A stretch of DNA of 64,000 nucleotides from JAJDFU01 sp964641965 (GTDB taxonomy: Bacteria; Bacteroidota; Bacteroidia; Chitinophagales; Saprospiraceae): contig CAZXLD010000016.1 in NCBI GenBank assembly GCA_964641965.1, forward strand, positions 22,698-86,697, written 5' to 3'. Positions 8,162 through 17,215 of the stretch are shown here, piece by piece. A model generated the notes under the pieces. It had not been told where the DNA came from, ran no database searches, and worked only from the letters and a program-made list of their open reading frames with translations. How positions within the stretch are numbered: position 1 is the stretch's first letter; each line of letters begins with the position of its first letter. Made by a program: the position numbers and the translations under genes.

Positions 8162-10072
8162 TTATTCGGCCGATTCAACCATGGGCTCGAGGATCGGTTC
8201 CCCTTCATCTGCAGTCTCATCAGTATCATCCTTTTCTACCCTAAGGTTATCGATAATGAACTCTTGGCGACTCGGCGTATTCTTACCCATGTAGTAAGCC
8301 AGTAGTTGGTCAAGGTCAGTGTCCTCCCGGAGAATAACCGGTTCAAGGCGAATATCATCCCCTATAAAATCCTTAAACTCGCCCGGAGAAATTTCTCCTA
8401 ACCCTTTGAATCGGGTAATCTCCACTTTGCCTTTTAATATTTGTATCGCTTCTTGTTTTTCCTGCTCAGAATAGCAATATCGGGTCTCTTTCTTATTGCG
8501 CACTCTGAATAGAGGAGTCTCCAGGATATACAGATGCCCATTTCGAACCAGATCGGGAAAAAACTGAAGAAAAAAGGTCAGCAACAACAACCGGATATGC
8601 ATGCCGTCTACGTCTGCATCGGTAGCTATAACTACCCGGTTGTAGCGCAGGTCATCAATGCCATCTTCTATATTCAGGGCGTGTTGAAGTAAATTGAATT
8701 CCTCATTTTCATAGACCACCTTTTTTGAAAGACTGAAGGTATTCAAGGGCTTGCCACGAAGACTGAAAACAGCTTGCGTCTGGACATCACGCGCCTGGGT
8801 CAATGATCCACTTGCAGAATCTCCTTCAGTGATAAACAGGGTGGTTGCCTTGCGAGACTCCTCACTCGATTTTCGGGAGCTGTCTGAAAAGTGCACCCGG
8901 CAATCTCTGAGCTTCTTATTGTGCAGGTTCGCTTTTTTAGCTCGCTGGTTAGCCAGCTTTTTAATCCCTGCAATTTCTTTTCGCTCCCGCTCCGATTGCA
9001 AAATCCGTTTTTGTAGCGCGTTGGCAGTGTCCGGATTCTTGTGTAAAAAGTTATCCAGTTTCTCTTTAACAAAGTGACCAATGAAAGTTCGAATGGTAGG
9101 TCCTTTCGGGCCCATGTCCGTACTACCCAGTTTGGTTTTGGTTTGCGACTCAAAAACGGGTTCTTCTACGCGTACGCTAATCGCAGCGATCAGGGACGCC
9201 AAAATATCTTTTCGGTCATAACTCTTCCCATAGAATTCCTGAACTGTTTTGACGAACGCTTCCCGAAAGGCGTTTAGATGGGTACCCCCCTGAGTCGTGT
9301 GCTGTCCATTGACAAAGGAATAATTTTGTTCCCCGTAATGATTTCCATGGCTGAGGGCAATCTCGATATCCTCCCCTTTCATGTGGATGATATCGTAACG
9401 AAGATGCTCTTTTTGAGTTTTGCGTTCGAGCAGATCCAGCAGTCCGTTTTTAGAGACCAGGATCTGTCCGTTTAAATTAATTTTTAAACCCGCATTCAAG
9501 TACGCATAATTCCAAAGCTGGTTTTCCAGGTAGTCGTTTCTGAAACGATACTTTCTGAAAATAGCGCTATCGGGGCGAAATCGAACTTCTGTCCCATTAG
9601 ACTCCTTAGAGGACTGTACTTTATAGTCTTTCTGAATTTCACCATAATTAAACTCGGCGAGTTTAGCTTTGCCTTCCCTGACAGATTTTACCGAAAAAAA
9701 CTCAGATAAAGCGTTTACGGCTTTCGTACCTACTCCGTTAAGTCCTACGGATTTCTTAAACGCCTTGGAATCATATTTTCCGCCGGTATTTATTTTTGAA
9801 ACGCAATCGATCACCTTGCCCAAAGGAATGCCACGCCCAAAATCACGTACAACTACTTCGCCTTGATCAATGGAAATATCAATTTGTCGACCATGCCCCA
9901 TGACAAACTCGTCTATAGAATTGTCAACCACCTCTTTCAGCAGAATGTAAATCCCGTCATCAGGTGAAGATCCATCGCCCAGCTTGCCGATGTACATACC
10001 TGGTCGCATTCGAATATGCTCCCGCCAATCAAGCGATTTAATGTCCGCTTCTGTATAATTCACATTTGCCAT
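8162..10072 (-). CDS. parE: DNA topoisomerase IV subunit B (type IIA, ParE)
   Basis: ParE is the ATPase and TOPRIM subunit of topoisomerase IV, which decatenates daughter chromosomes. The 636-residue protein starts with the GHKL ATPase (catalytic Glu47 in LKEVVDNSIDE, DFGRGIP at 77-83, GLNGVG at 110-115), then the transducer with QTKTKLG (310-316), then TOPRIM with EGDSA (416-420) and DADVDG (485-490). The length and the absence of a GyrB-type insertion favour ParE over GyrB. The last ~30 residues are an acidic tail. No parC/gyrA gene lies next to it in the window. It is divergent from the 10206 gene. Confidence 0.9.
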   Translation of the reverse strand: MANVNYTEADIKSLDWREHIRMRPGMYIGKLGDGSSPDDGIYILLKEVVDNSIDEFVMGHGRQIDISIDQGEVVVRDFGRGIPLGKVIDCVSKINTGGKYDSKAFKKSVGLNGVGTKAVNALSEFFSVKSVREGKAKLAEFNYGEIQKDYKVQSSKESNGTEVRFRPDSAIFRKYRFRNDYLENQLWNYAYLNAGLKINLNGQILVSKNGLLDLLERKTQKEHLRYDIIHMKGEDIEIALSHGNHYGEQNYSFVNGQHTTQGGTHLNAFREAFVKTVQEFYGKSYDRKDILASLIAAISVRVEEPVFESQTKTKLGSTDMGPKGPTIRTFIGHFVKEKLDNFLHKNPDTANALQKRILQSERERKEIAGIKKLANQRAKKANLHNKKLRDCRVHFSDSSRKSSEESRKATTLFITEGDSASGSLTQARDVQTQAVFSLRGKPLNTFSLSKKVVYENEEFNLLQHALNIEDGIDDLRYNRVVIATDADVDGMHIRLLLLTFFLQFFPDLVRNGHLYILETPLFRVRNKKETRYCYSEQEKQEAIQILKGKVEITRFKGLGEISPGEFKDFIGDDIRLEPVILREDTDLDQLLAYYMGKNTPSRQEFIIDNLRVEKDDTDETADEGEPILEPMVESAE

Positions 10073-10205
10073 ACACTGAAATTTCTCTGGATTTACCAGA
10101 ATACAGAAAAAAGTAGCCTTTTTTCAAAGCAAAATGAGCAAAGCCTTGTTAGAGGTAATAAAGTAACACACTAAAATAGTTCAATGGAGTTGCTTTTACA
10201 ACAAA

Positions 10206-10760
10206 TTGTTGCTATTACTTATTAACAATTTCGTTTTGAATCGTTACAGACTATTCCAACATCCGGGCATCTTGTACTTACACAAGGCCGTTCAGCGAGA
10301 GAATCAGCTCAAGCTTGCTGGATGCCTGATGATATGGCTGTTGGGTACTTCCTTTCTATTTTTGGGCCTGAGCGGTAATTTTCTGCTCTCCTTTGCGGGC
10401 TTGGTCTTAGTAATCCTAAGTATGCGGCTCGGATTTCCTATCCTCAAGCAAGTGCACAATGAAGAAAGCAAGCTCTTCTACATACTGCGGCACCAACCAA
10501 GAAGAATAGTTTGGATTTACGGCATTGTTACTGAGCATTTCCCATTTGGATTATCTATCATTCAATCAGCAGTGCTCTACATCAAGTTAATTGATGGAGA
10601 CGAACTCACGGTAAGCGTAAGTCCCAGAAAAATGAAAATGGTATTGAAGACCCTAGGGCGTCTTCTGCCGCATGCCACCCAGGGGTATACTAAGGATTTG
10701 GAGCAACGCTATGAAAAACAGCCAGGACAGTTGTTGAAAAATTTTAAGCCCAATCGGTAG
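10206..10760 (+). CDS. Hypothetical membrane protein
   Basis: I do not recognise this gene. The frame has no ATG before residue 42; TTG codons at 10206 and 10236 (LNRYRLFQHPGIL) are the likely starts, so the N-terminus is uncertain. Two adjacent hydrophobic segments (about residues 38-75) are followed by a soluble ~110-residue domain with strand-rich text such as RRIVWIYGIVTEH and VLYIKLIDGDELTVSV, which looks like a small beta-barrel or PH-like domain on the cytoplasmic side. It converges with the endonuclease gene (9 bp between stops). Confidence 0.5.
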   Translation: MLLLLINNFVLNRYRLFQHPGILYLHKAVQRENQLKLAGCLMIWLLGTSFLFLGLSGNFLLSFAGLVLVILSMRLGFPILKQVHNEESKLFYILRHQPRRIVWIYGIVTEHFPFGLSIIQSAVLYIKLIDGDELTVSVSPRKMKMVLKTLGRLLPHATQGYTKDLEQRYEKQPGQLLKNFKPNR

Positions 10761-10769
10761 CTAATATGT

Positions 10770-12014
10770 TTAGTTGCCTTCTCGGAAATCCAGATCCTTC
10801 TCTTTCCCGATTTGCATGGTAGGCACCCCGTTCATGTCATTCACCTTTCCTTTAAAGCATACTACTCGATCCATTAGCTCTTTTTCCGGATTATAGCTAA
10901 AGTTGGCCAAATCGTTTTTTCGTATGAAGACTGAAAAAATCTGATTGGGATAGCGCCGGTCCAGGTTCATCCATAAATTTCCGCTTCTGCTGATCCGGGC
11001 ACTAACCACCTTTCCACATACAGATATAGCTTCCCCACTCCCGGCATACCGTTTGGCATTGACCGTATTGAAATGGTTTTTTGGGAGATTCGGTGCAAAC
11101 AAGGGTTCGGCTTCTCCTTTTGCCAGATTGGAAAACCAGTCTTCTTTAACCAAAGTATTTTCAAGTGCTTCTTCCTTGGAGTCAGGCAGTTTACTGAAGA
11201 AGTCCAACCCGGTTATGGCCTCCACCTCGTCTATAGACACCGCAAAGGTTTCAATCGGCTCCTGAAGCCCCTTGTTTTCCATAATAAAACCGATACTTCG
11301 TTGGTTTTCGAGATCTAGGATAGCCTTGAAATAGGTATCCGGAAGGCTTAATCCATTCACGCTGCGCTTTACTTTGGGAAGGTCCGGACGTAGGACCGGT
11401 CCGGTTACCACAAATAATGGCACCTCATTTTCAATGACATAGCCTCTCAGAAAATTCTCTAGTTCGGCCCATCGCTTCTGATTAAATTCCGGCCTTTGGG
11501 GTGACATGTTGGAGTAAAAATAACTTTCCGAAAGCGCCTTTGCCGACCATCGAAAATCAGCAGATGGCGCTAAATGTCCCCGATCATAACCATAACCGTC
11601 GTATTCATAAGTACTGTCGGGAAGCAAATCTTTCAAGAAATAATCCGCTTCTTCGGCAGAACCACTCGAAACCTGAGGATCAGCTCTAAAATCGTTTGTG
11701 CGCCGCACCCTGCCTTCCTTAATCAACGGGTGGATCACATGGGCAACCCACCGTGCCTGCTCATGCTCTTCCGAATACTCTAGAAACAAGGCCGTGTGCT
11801 CAATATAATCCGCAGAAGGTAGTCCAACCTCCTTTAGATCATATCGAATTTTTTCCAGCCTGTAGGTTTCTAGTTTTTCTTGAAGCGCTCGCTCCTCTTC
11901 CTTTAGTCGTTCCAGTTCAAGCTGGACGTTGCGGATAGCCTCTGAAGGATCCTGGGCATAGAGTCCAATAACGCCATAGAGGACCGAAAAAAGCAGAAAA
12001 ATCAGCTTGTTCAT
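10770..12014 (-). CDS. Secreted DNA/RNA non-specific endonuclease with C-terminal OB-like domain
   Basis: A 414-residue exported nuclease. A signal peptide (residues 1-20) is followed by a short coiled coil (about 25-60), then the beta-beta-alpha-Me endonuclease domain (about 70-300) with the catalytic DRGH motif (144-147, His147 as general base) and the Asn-rich metal-binding helix NMSPQRPEFNQ (Asn169, Asn178). This family cuts single- and double-stranded DNA and RNA. The last ~85 residues (VCGKVVSARISRSGNLWMNL to VPTMQIG) have the strand pattern of an OB fold, as seen in other secreted nucleic-acid-binding proteins. A role in nutrient scavenging or eDNA turnover is inferred. Confidence 0.85.
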   Translation of the reverse strand: MNKLIFLLFSVLYGVIGLYAQDPSEAIRNVQLELERLKEEERALQEKLETYRLEKIRYDLKEVGLPSADYIEHTALFLEYSEEHEQARWVAHVIHPLIKEGRVRRTNDFRADPQVSSGSAEEADYFLKDLLPDSTYEYDGYGYDRGHLAPSADFRWSAKALSESYFYSNMSPQRPEFNQKRWAELENFLRGYVIENEVPLFVVTGPVLRPDLPKVKRSVNGLSLPDTYFKAILDLENQRSIGFIMENKGLQEPIETFAVSIDEVEAITGLDFFSKLPDSKEEALENTLVKEDWFSNLAKGEAEPLFAPNLPKNHFNTVNAKRYAGSGEAISVCGKVVSARISRSGNLWMNLDRRYPNQIFSVFIRKNDLANFSYNPEKELMDRVVCFKGKVNDMNGVPTMQIGKEKDLDFREGN

Positions 12015-12133
12015 TTAGGTCAGGTATTGTGGGTTGGTACAGGAAAGTTACTCTGCGAATGACTGGCACATTCGTCATAAAAAGAACGCTCAAATATAAG
12101 ATTTCCTGATCCCAAATGGACCAACTCTTCTGC

Positions 12134-13420
12134 CTAAACTCGAATTTGCAACAACTCAAAAGCTTCGCGTGCCAGTAGCTCCCTATGATCCGGATGCGCA
12201 ATTCGGATAAGGCGGCGAGCTCTTTCCCGAAGGGGCTGCCCGTATAGGTTTGCAATGCCGTTTTCGGTAACCACATAATGCACATGTGCACGGGTTGTCA
12301 CCACTCCTGCCCCTGGTTTAAGCATGGAAGTGATCCGGCTTAACCCTTTACGGGTAACCGACGGGAGAGCAATGATCGGCTTTCCGGAATTCGAAAGGGA
12401 AGCTCCTCGCACGAAGTCCATCTGGCCTCCTACTCCTGAATAAATCCTGGGTCCAATAGAGTCGGCACAAACCTGTCCTGTGAGGTCAATTTCAATAGCA
12501 CTGTTTATGGCAGTGACCTTTGGGTTTTGGCGAATGACAGCGGTGTCATTTACATAAGAGGCTTCCATGAATCGTATGGAAGGATTGTCATCGATAAAAT
12601 TGTACAAGCGCTTCGACCCCATTGCAAAAGAGGTGACCGTGTGTCGGCGATGGCGAACTTTGTGTTCATTCGTTACTACGCCTGTCTCTACCAAATCGAG
12701 CAACCCATCGGAAAACATTTCTGTATGGACCCCGAGCCCTTTATGGTTTTTCATGGCCTCCAGGGCCGCGTTTGGGATTGTTCCGATTCCCATCTGGAGA
12801 GTAGCGCCATCCTCTACCAATTCCGCAATATAGCCACCAATCAATCGGTCAGTTTCAGAGGGGTCCGGCAACACGATACTGGGTAAGGGATAATCTACCT
12901 CAATAACTCGATCAAAATTACTAATATGCATATTGGCATCGCCGTGGGTTCTGGGCATCTGAGAATTTATTTCTGCAATAACCCGGGTGGCCATTTCTGC
13001 TGCTGCTATCGAGCCATCAACTGAAGTTCCAAGCGTACAATACCCGTTATTGTCCGGGGGAGATACCATCAACAGTGCCGCATCCAGTTTTATAATCCCT
13101 TTTCGGAAGAGTCCCGGCACTTCACTCAAAAAAACGGGTATGTAATCAGCTCTACCCTCTTGAACCGCTTTTCTCAGATTACCCCCCACAAATAAATTAT
13201 TAACCCTGAAGCTGCCCTCCATTTCCGGTAAGGCATAAGGAGCTCCCCCTTCGGTATGTAACTGGAACAGTTGTACATCTTCCAATTCCGCGGAGCGTTC
13301 GGCCAATGCCTCAATCAGGCGTTGGGGAGCCGCGCAGGCTGTATGAACAAAAACATGATCTTTGGAATTGATGATCGAAATTGCCTTTTGGGGCGAAACA
13401 AAATCCGGAGTTTTTACCAT
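12134..13420 (-). CDS. Acetyl-CoA hydrolase/transferase family CoA-transferase
   Basis: A 428-residue class I CoA-transferase of the acetyl-CoA hydrolase/4-hydroxybutyrate CoA-transferase branch, which moves CoA between acyl groups in the cytoplasm. Diagnostic stretches are MGIGTIPNAAL (about 210-220), GVHTEMFSDGLLDL (229-242; Glu234 sits where the thioester-forming glutamate is expected), NSAIEIDLTGQV and the G-rich GGQMDFVRGASLS loop that binds CoA. The exact acyl substrate (acetate, butyrate, 4-hydroxybutyrate) cannot be told from sequence alone. It is the last gene of a minus-strand run, separated from the monooxygenase by a terminator. Confidence 0.85.
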   Translation of the reverse strand: MVKTPDFVSPQKAISIINSKDHVFVHTACAAPQRLIEALAERSAELEDVQLFQLHTEGGAPYALPEMEGSFRVNNLFVGGNLRKAVQEGRADYIPVFLSEVPGLFRKGIIKLDAALLMVSPPDNNGYCTLGTSVDGSIAAAEMATRVIAEINSQMPRTHGDANMHISNFDRVIEVDYPLPSIVLPDPSETDRLIGGYIAELVEDGATLQMGIGTIPNAALEAMKNHKGLGVHTEMFSDGLLDLVETGVVTNEHKVRHRRHTVTSFAMGSKRLYNFIDDNPSIRFMEASYVNDTAVIRQNPKVTAINSAIEIDLTGQVCADSIGPRIYSGVGGQMDFVRGASLSNSGKPIIALPSVTRKGLSRITSMLKPGAGVVTTRAHVHYVVTENGIANLYGQPLRERARRLIRIAHPDHRELLAREAFELLQIRV

Positions 13421-13524
13421 GGTATTCGTTTTTGCAATTGCTATACCCTAAACCTACTTTTCGGACCTGATGCGAACAACGGCAATACTCATGTTCTCAA
13501 ATGAAATAAATCAGAATAAAAATG

Positions 13525-13554
13525 AAAAAAGGCCAATAGGATTTATATCGGCCT
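13525..13554 (-). terminator. Rho-independent terminator after the FMO-type gene
   Basis: Read on the minus strand, AGGCCGATA and TATTGGCCT pair over nine positions with one G-U, with a 7-nt loop, followed at once by six T. It sits 32 bp after the stop of the monooxygenase gene and about 105 bp before the CoA-transferase start, so it should separate the two transcripts. Confidence 0.75.
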
Positions 13555-13586
13555 GGAACTTACCGGAATGGTAACCTACAGTATTT

Positions 13587-14723
13587 CTATAAAGACTGAG
13601 CAATGGAGTCAGCTATACGGGGAGCATCCCGAAAAATAGTCCCCAAGATGCCTCCGGGAGTATAATTATCGAATCCAAGAAAAAATAAGCCTGCCAAAGG
13701 TCCCTCTCCGATTACGCTTTTGGGACAACCATGCTCATTCAGAAAGGGACTTATAGATGGGACCAGATCCTTCAAAACCGGTTGATACCCCGTGGATAAA
13801 ATAATGGTATCTACTTCTTGGAAAGAATTGTCCACAAATCGTACTCCTTTAGTCTCCAGTAGCTTAATTTCCGGAAGAATCCTGATTTTTCCTTTCCGGA
13901 TCAAATCAACTGTTCCCAAGTCAATTACTGGAGTCTTCCCGTGTATTCTCAATTGTTTTGCAGGAGAAAGGTTAGGGGTATGGAGACCGTGGGTGCTCAG
14001 GTCACCTATCGTTAGTCTTTGCATTTGGTTACCCAACCAATCAGATAGCCAATTTGGAAGATTGGCCAATTTACGGGCAGTAAGTTGAGTTGGCCGGCCA
14101 AAGGCATCTCTGGGTACGATATTTATAGGGCCTCTGACTGAGATTAGCGTTTCAATACCATGCTCGGCTAGATCAAGTGCGATTTCAGCCCCGGTATTTC
14201 CCATTCCGACTACCAGCACCTTGTCTTGTAGGAAGGGCTGAGCCCTACGATAAGTTTTACTGTGCAGGATTTGGCCTTCAAAAACCTCTTCTCCTTTCCA
14301 AGCCGGGCGCTGTGGTATGCGGTTGACACCGGTAGCCACCACTACTGCATCTGCCGAATATAACGTTCCAGTTCTGGTATGGACCAGCCATTGTCCCTGT
14401 TGGCATTCGATTCTGGTGACCTCCATGCCAAATCGAGGTGCAATGCTGAATTGTTGTGCATAATCATTGAGATAAACACACATTTGTTCCCTGGACACAT
14501 AGCGTGGATAAGAATTTGGGAACTCCAAAAAGGGCAGGTGTGAATATCCTTTTACCGTATGTAAATGAAGGCGTTCGTAATGGTTTTGCCAGCTATCTCC
14601 AATCTGGTTACTTTTTTCCAAAAGCTCGAATGCGATTTTTTTCTTCCGCAAACAGGCTCCTACAGCGAGGCCGGCCGGACCAGCTCCGATGATGATTACC
14701 TTGCTTTCCACCCGATTATCCAT
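13587..14723 (-). CDS. Flavin-containing monooxygenase family protein (FAD/NADPH)
   Basis: A 378-residue flavoprotein from the ATG at 14723 (a TTG four codons upstream is less likely). Features in order: FAD-binding IIGAGPAGLAVG (residues 11-22), the FMO fingerprint FEGQILHSKTY (148-158) matching FxGxxxHSxxY, NADPH-binding VVGMGNTG (171-178), and the C-terminal ATG-like strand LSTGYQP. These belong to class B monooxygenases related to YUCCA, CzcO and Baeyer-Villiger enzymes, which oxygenate soft nucleophiles or ketones. The substrate is unknown. It lies 57 bp downstream of a GMC oxidoreductase on the same strand, which suggests a joint oxidative pathway. Confidence 0.85.
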   Translation of the reverse strand: MDNRVESKVIIIGAGPAGLAVGACLRKKKIAFELLEKSNQIGDSWQNHYERLHLHTVKGYSHLPFLEFPNSYPRYVSREQMCVYLNDYAQQFSIAPRFGMEVTRIECQQGQWLVHTRTGTLYSADAVVVATGVNRIPQRPAWKGEEVFEGQILHSKTYRRAQPFLQDKVLVVGMGNTGAEIALDLAEHGIETLISVRGPINIVPRDAFGRPTQLTARKLANLPNWLSDWLGNQMQRLTIGDLSTHGLHTPNLSPAKQLRIHGKTPVIDLGTVDLIRKGKIRILPEIKLLETKGVRFVDNSFQEVDTIILSTGYQPVLKDLVPSISPFLNEHGCPKSVIGEGPLAGLFFLGFDNYTPGGILGTIFRDAPRIADSIAQSL

Positions 14724-14780
14724 ACTTCTTTCCAAAGTCGCTGAATGTTTTCTGGAGCGCTACTAATGGAGTTAACTCAT

Positions 14781-16415
14781 TTATTCCTTCAGTTCAGTAT
14801 TCGCCATTGCAACCGTTTTTATTTTTTTAGGCTGTAAAATCAGTTCGGCTGCTTTCTCCGCAATCATATAAGTCGGTGCATTTGTATTTCCTCGAACGAT
14901 GGTTGGCATTATGGAAGCATCCACCACCCGCAGCCCTTCAATTCCATGCACCTGAAGCTGCTCATTTACCACTGCCATTGCGTCTTGACCCATTTTACAT
15001 GTCCCTGCCGGATGGTACAAGGTTTCAGCATTGGCCCGGACGAAAGCCTTGACCTCCTCGTCGGTTTGTAATGGCTGATTAGGCTGATACCAATCTTTTA
15101 TGAAGGGTTTCATTTCCGGCTGTGCCAAGATATTTTCCACAATGCGGAATCCTTTGACTAACGTATCCAAATCGCTTTCTGCAGTACCATATCGAGGATC
15201 AATGATAGGCAGATCATCCGGATCGGAACTCCTTAGCCAAACCTCGCCCTGACTTTCCGGCTGAATGAGGGTAGCCCCCAAAGATATACCGCCACCTGAG
15301 GGAGGATTATCAAATCCATGCCGAATAAAATAGCATCCCGCCCCGTGAAACTGAAGATCAGGAGCTACCAGGCTGGGATCGGTTTTGAGAAACCCGCCAA
15401 ATTCAGCCACATTGGAGCTCAAGGGTCCGTCACGGGAAACGATATACCGCATTAAATTGGGCAACACGTAAGGAAACCGATCAGCATGATCCAACATTTG
15501 TCGATAGTCTGTAGTTACCGCTAAACCGCATAGAAGGTGATCTTGTAGATTCTTCCCTACTCCTGGCAAGGCTTGGACGACTGGAATTCCCAAGGGCTGC
15601 AAGTGTGCTGGATCGCCAATCCCGGAGAGCATTAGCAAATGAGGGCTGCCAAAAGCCCCAGCGGATAAGATCAATTCTTTACGTGCCTGCACTTGATCCA
15701 ACTCATTCTTCCTCCGCACTTCCAACCCTTTGGCCCTTTTTCCTTCCATTAAGATCCGTCTGGCACTTGTCTTTGTCCAGATGGTCAGGTTATTGCGCCC
15801 TGTGATACGGGCCGGGAGAAAAGCCTGTGATGCGCTGCATCGGGCGCCTCGATCTTGATTAACCTGATAGGTCCCAAACCCCTCCTGGGTAGATCCATTA
15901 AAATCAGGATTGAAGGGATATCCCGCCCTTCTTGCTGACAACAACATGGCTTTTACAGCCGGATGGACCGTCCGGAGATTGGAAACGATTAACTCTCCGT
16001 TTTGTCCATGAAAGGGTCCACTGTGGTATAGGTTCCTTTCAGAACGAATGAAATAGGGAAGGACCTCCTGATACGACCAGCCTGAATTTCCCATGCGTGC
16101 CCACCCGTCATAGTCCTCCTTGTGGCCTCTTATGTAGATCATGGCATTGATACTACTCGACCCTCCCAATACTTTGCCCCTGGGTTGATACATAGGTCGA
16201 TCATCCATAGCAGATTGCACCTCAGATTCAAAATTCCAGTCCGCTTTGCTCTTAAATAACTTTGAAAAGGCAGCTGGAATCTTCATGTTCAAATCCCTTT
16301 CTTTATCTCCTGCCTCAATCAAGAGTACGGAATGTCCTGGATCTGCTGATAATCGGTTGGCCAGCAGGCATCCCGCTGATCCACCACCTACAATGATGTA
16401 ATCGAATTGTTTCAT
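14781..16415 (-). CDS. GMC family oxidoreductase (choline/alcohol dehydrogenase-like)
   Basis: A 544-residue FAD enzyme of the glucose-methanol-choline family. It has the dinucleotide motif VGGGSAG (9-15), the GMC signature GKVLGGSSSINAMIYIRG (80-97) and the C-terminal active-site pair His468 in YHPAGTCKMG and the NTNAPTYM segment (Asn510/Asn512). The branch is that of choline dehydrogenase-like alcohol dehydrogenases, which oxidise primary alcohols to aldehydes. No betaine aldehyde dehydrogenase gene is adjacent, so choline is not supported as substrate. The upstream 480-bp gap contains a large inverted repeat that may control it. Confidence 0.88.
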   Translation of the reverse strand: MKQFDYIIVGGGSAGCLLANRLSADPGHSVLLIEAGDKERDLNMKIPAAFSKLFKSKADWNFESEVQSAMDDRPMYQPRGKVLGGSSSINAMIYIRGHKEDYDGWARMGNSGWSYQEVLPYFIRSERNLYHSGPFHGQNGELIVSNLRTVHPAVKAMLLSARRAGYPFNPDFNGSTQEGFGTYQVNQDRGARCSASQAFLPARITGRNNLTIWTKTSARRILMEGKRAKGLEVRRKNELDQVQARKELILSAGAFGSPHLLMLSGIGDPAHLQPLGIPVVQALPGVGKNLQDHLLCGLAVTTDYRQMLDHADRFPYVLPNLMRYIVSRDGPLSSNVAEFGGFLKTDPSLVAPDLQFHGAGCYFIRHGFDNPPSGGGISLGATLIQPESQGEVWLRSSDPDDLPIIDPRYGTAESDLDTLVKGFRIVENILAQPEMKPFIKDWYQPNQPLQTDEEVKAFVRANAETLYHPAGTCKMGQDAMAVVNEQLQVHGIEGLRVVDASIMPTIVRGNTNAPTYMIAEKAAELILQPKKIKTVAMANTELKE

Positions 16416-16521
16416 ATTTCTAGCTCTACTTCAAGTTCATTCGATGAAAGATAAAAAGGAAATAGGTATGAAGTGGGGACAACAGAATTTTCAACGGCCT
16501 ATTTTCGATTGGCAAATAATA

Positions 16522-16591
16522 ATACCGTTTTAAGATGAAAATGACGCATTTAAACGGCTTAATTTACAACGTTCTCAAGTTAAAACGGTAT
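16522..16591. repeat. 12-bp inverted repeat pair in a 482-bp intergenic region
   Basis: ATACCGTTTTAA (16522-16533) and TTAAAACGGTAT (16580-16591) are perfect inverted copies 46 bp apart, with a third related TTTAAACGG in between at about 16549. They lie about 110 bp upstream of the GMC oxidoreductase start. Paired operator half-sites are the likeliest reading. The rest of the gap (16416-16897) holds two copies of GAGTTCCAAG 28 bp apart (16599, 16627) and an 88-codon open frame of unlikely composition, which I do not call. Confidence 0.45.
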
Positions 16592-16897
16592 AAATTTCGA
16601 GTTCCAAGTGGCGTGTGCGGTGTCTGGAGTTCCAAGCTATGTAATAAAACTGATACAGCTTCTAAAAAACAGGCTACCAGCAGCTGTACAGGATCCGGTA
16701 AAGGTATTTCAGAACTGAATTTTTGCCCGTTCCAATCCGAGAGTGAAATCGATTACTCTGATGTAAGCCAGGCCTGTATCCATTCTTTATGCTCATTTTA
16801 ACACCTCCTTAATTATTTTCCGTTGCAACCCTTGCCATCCTGTCGAGTCTTTAAGAACGAACGACAACCACAAAGAATTTACCTGACATCTTTTATC

Positions 16898-17215
16898 ATG
16901 AGCACGTTTTCCATTCTTCTAAACACCTCCCTTTTCTCAAGCACTTATTTACAAGCATCCGTTTCAGATGGGGAAGGAGCCCTTCAACAAGAACTATCCA
17001 CCGTCATTGGCAACCAACAGAATGGCACACTAAAAAACACATCCACTTCCATTCGCTTTACGATGGAACCGGATCACAAACTGGTCATTTTAGATGTAAT
17101 TGGTAGCGAGGGACTGGATGTACAACAAATTTCAAAATCCTTATCTGGGTATCAGGTACAAAGCCGAGGCGCTGAACCGTATGTGGTTTATCATATGGAT
17201 ATTCCTGCCTGTTAA
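16898..17215 (+). CDS. Small exported hypothetical protein
   Basis: From the ATG at 16898 (MSTFSILLNTSLF) the product is 105 residues with a probable signal peptide of about 22 residues. The mature part reads as alternating strands (STSIRFTMEPDHKLVILDVIG, then EGLDVQQISKSLSGYQV), a pattern I associate with a widespread family of small secreted Bacteroidota proteins whose function is not known. An open frame extends 25 codons further upstream but lacks a good start context. Its stop overlaps the stop of the convergent 17212 gene by 4 bp. Confidence 0.5.
   Translation: MSTFSILLNTSLFSSTYLQASVSDGEGALQQELSTVIGNQQNGTLKNTSTSIRFTMEPDHKLVILDVIGSEGLDVQQISKSLSGYQVQSRGAEPYVVYHMDIPAC

Noticed and set aside
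16535..16801. 88-codon plus-strand frame in the gap before the small exported gene
   Set aside because: Composition rich in Cys, Ser and Lys with no hydrophobic pattern; it overlaps an inverted repeat and has no start context.
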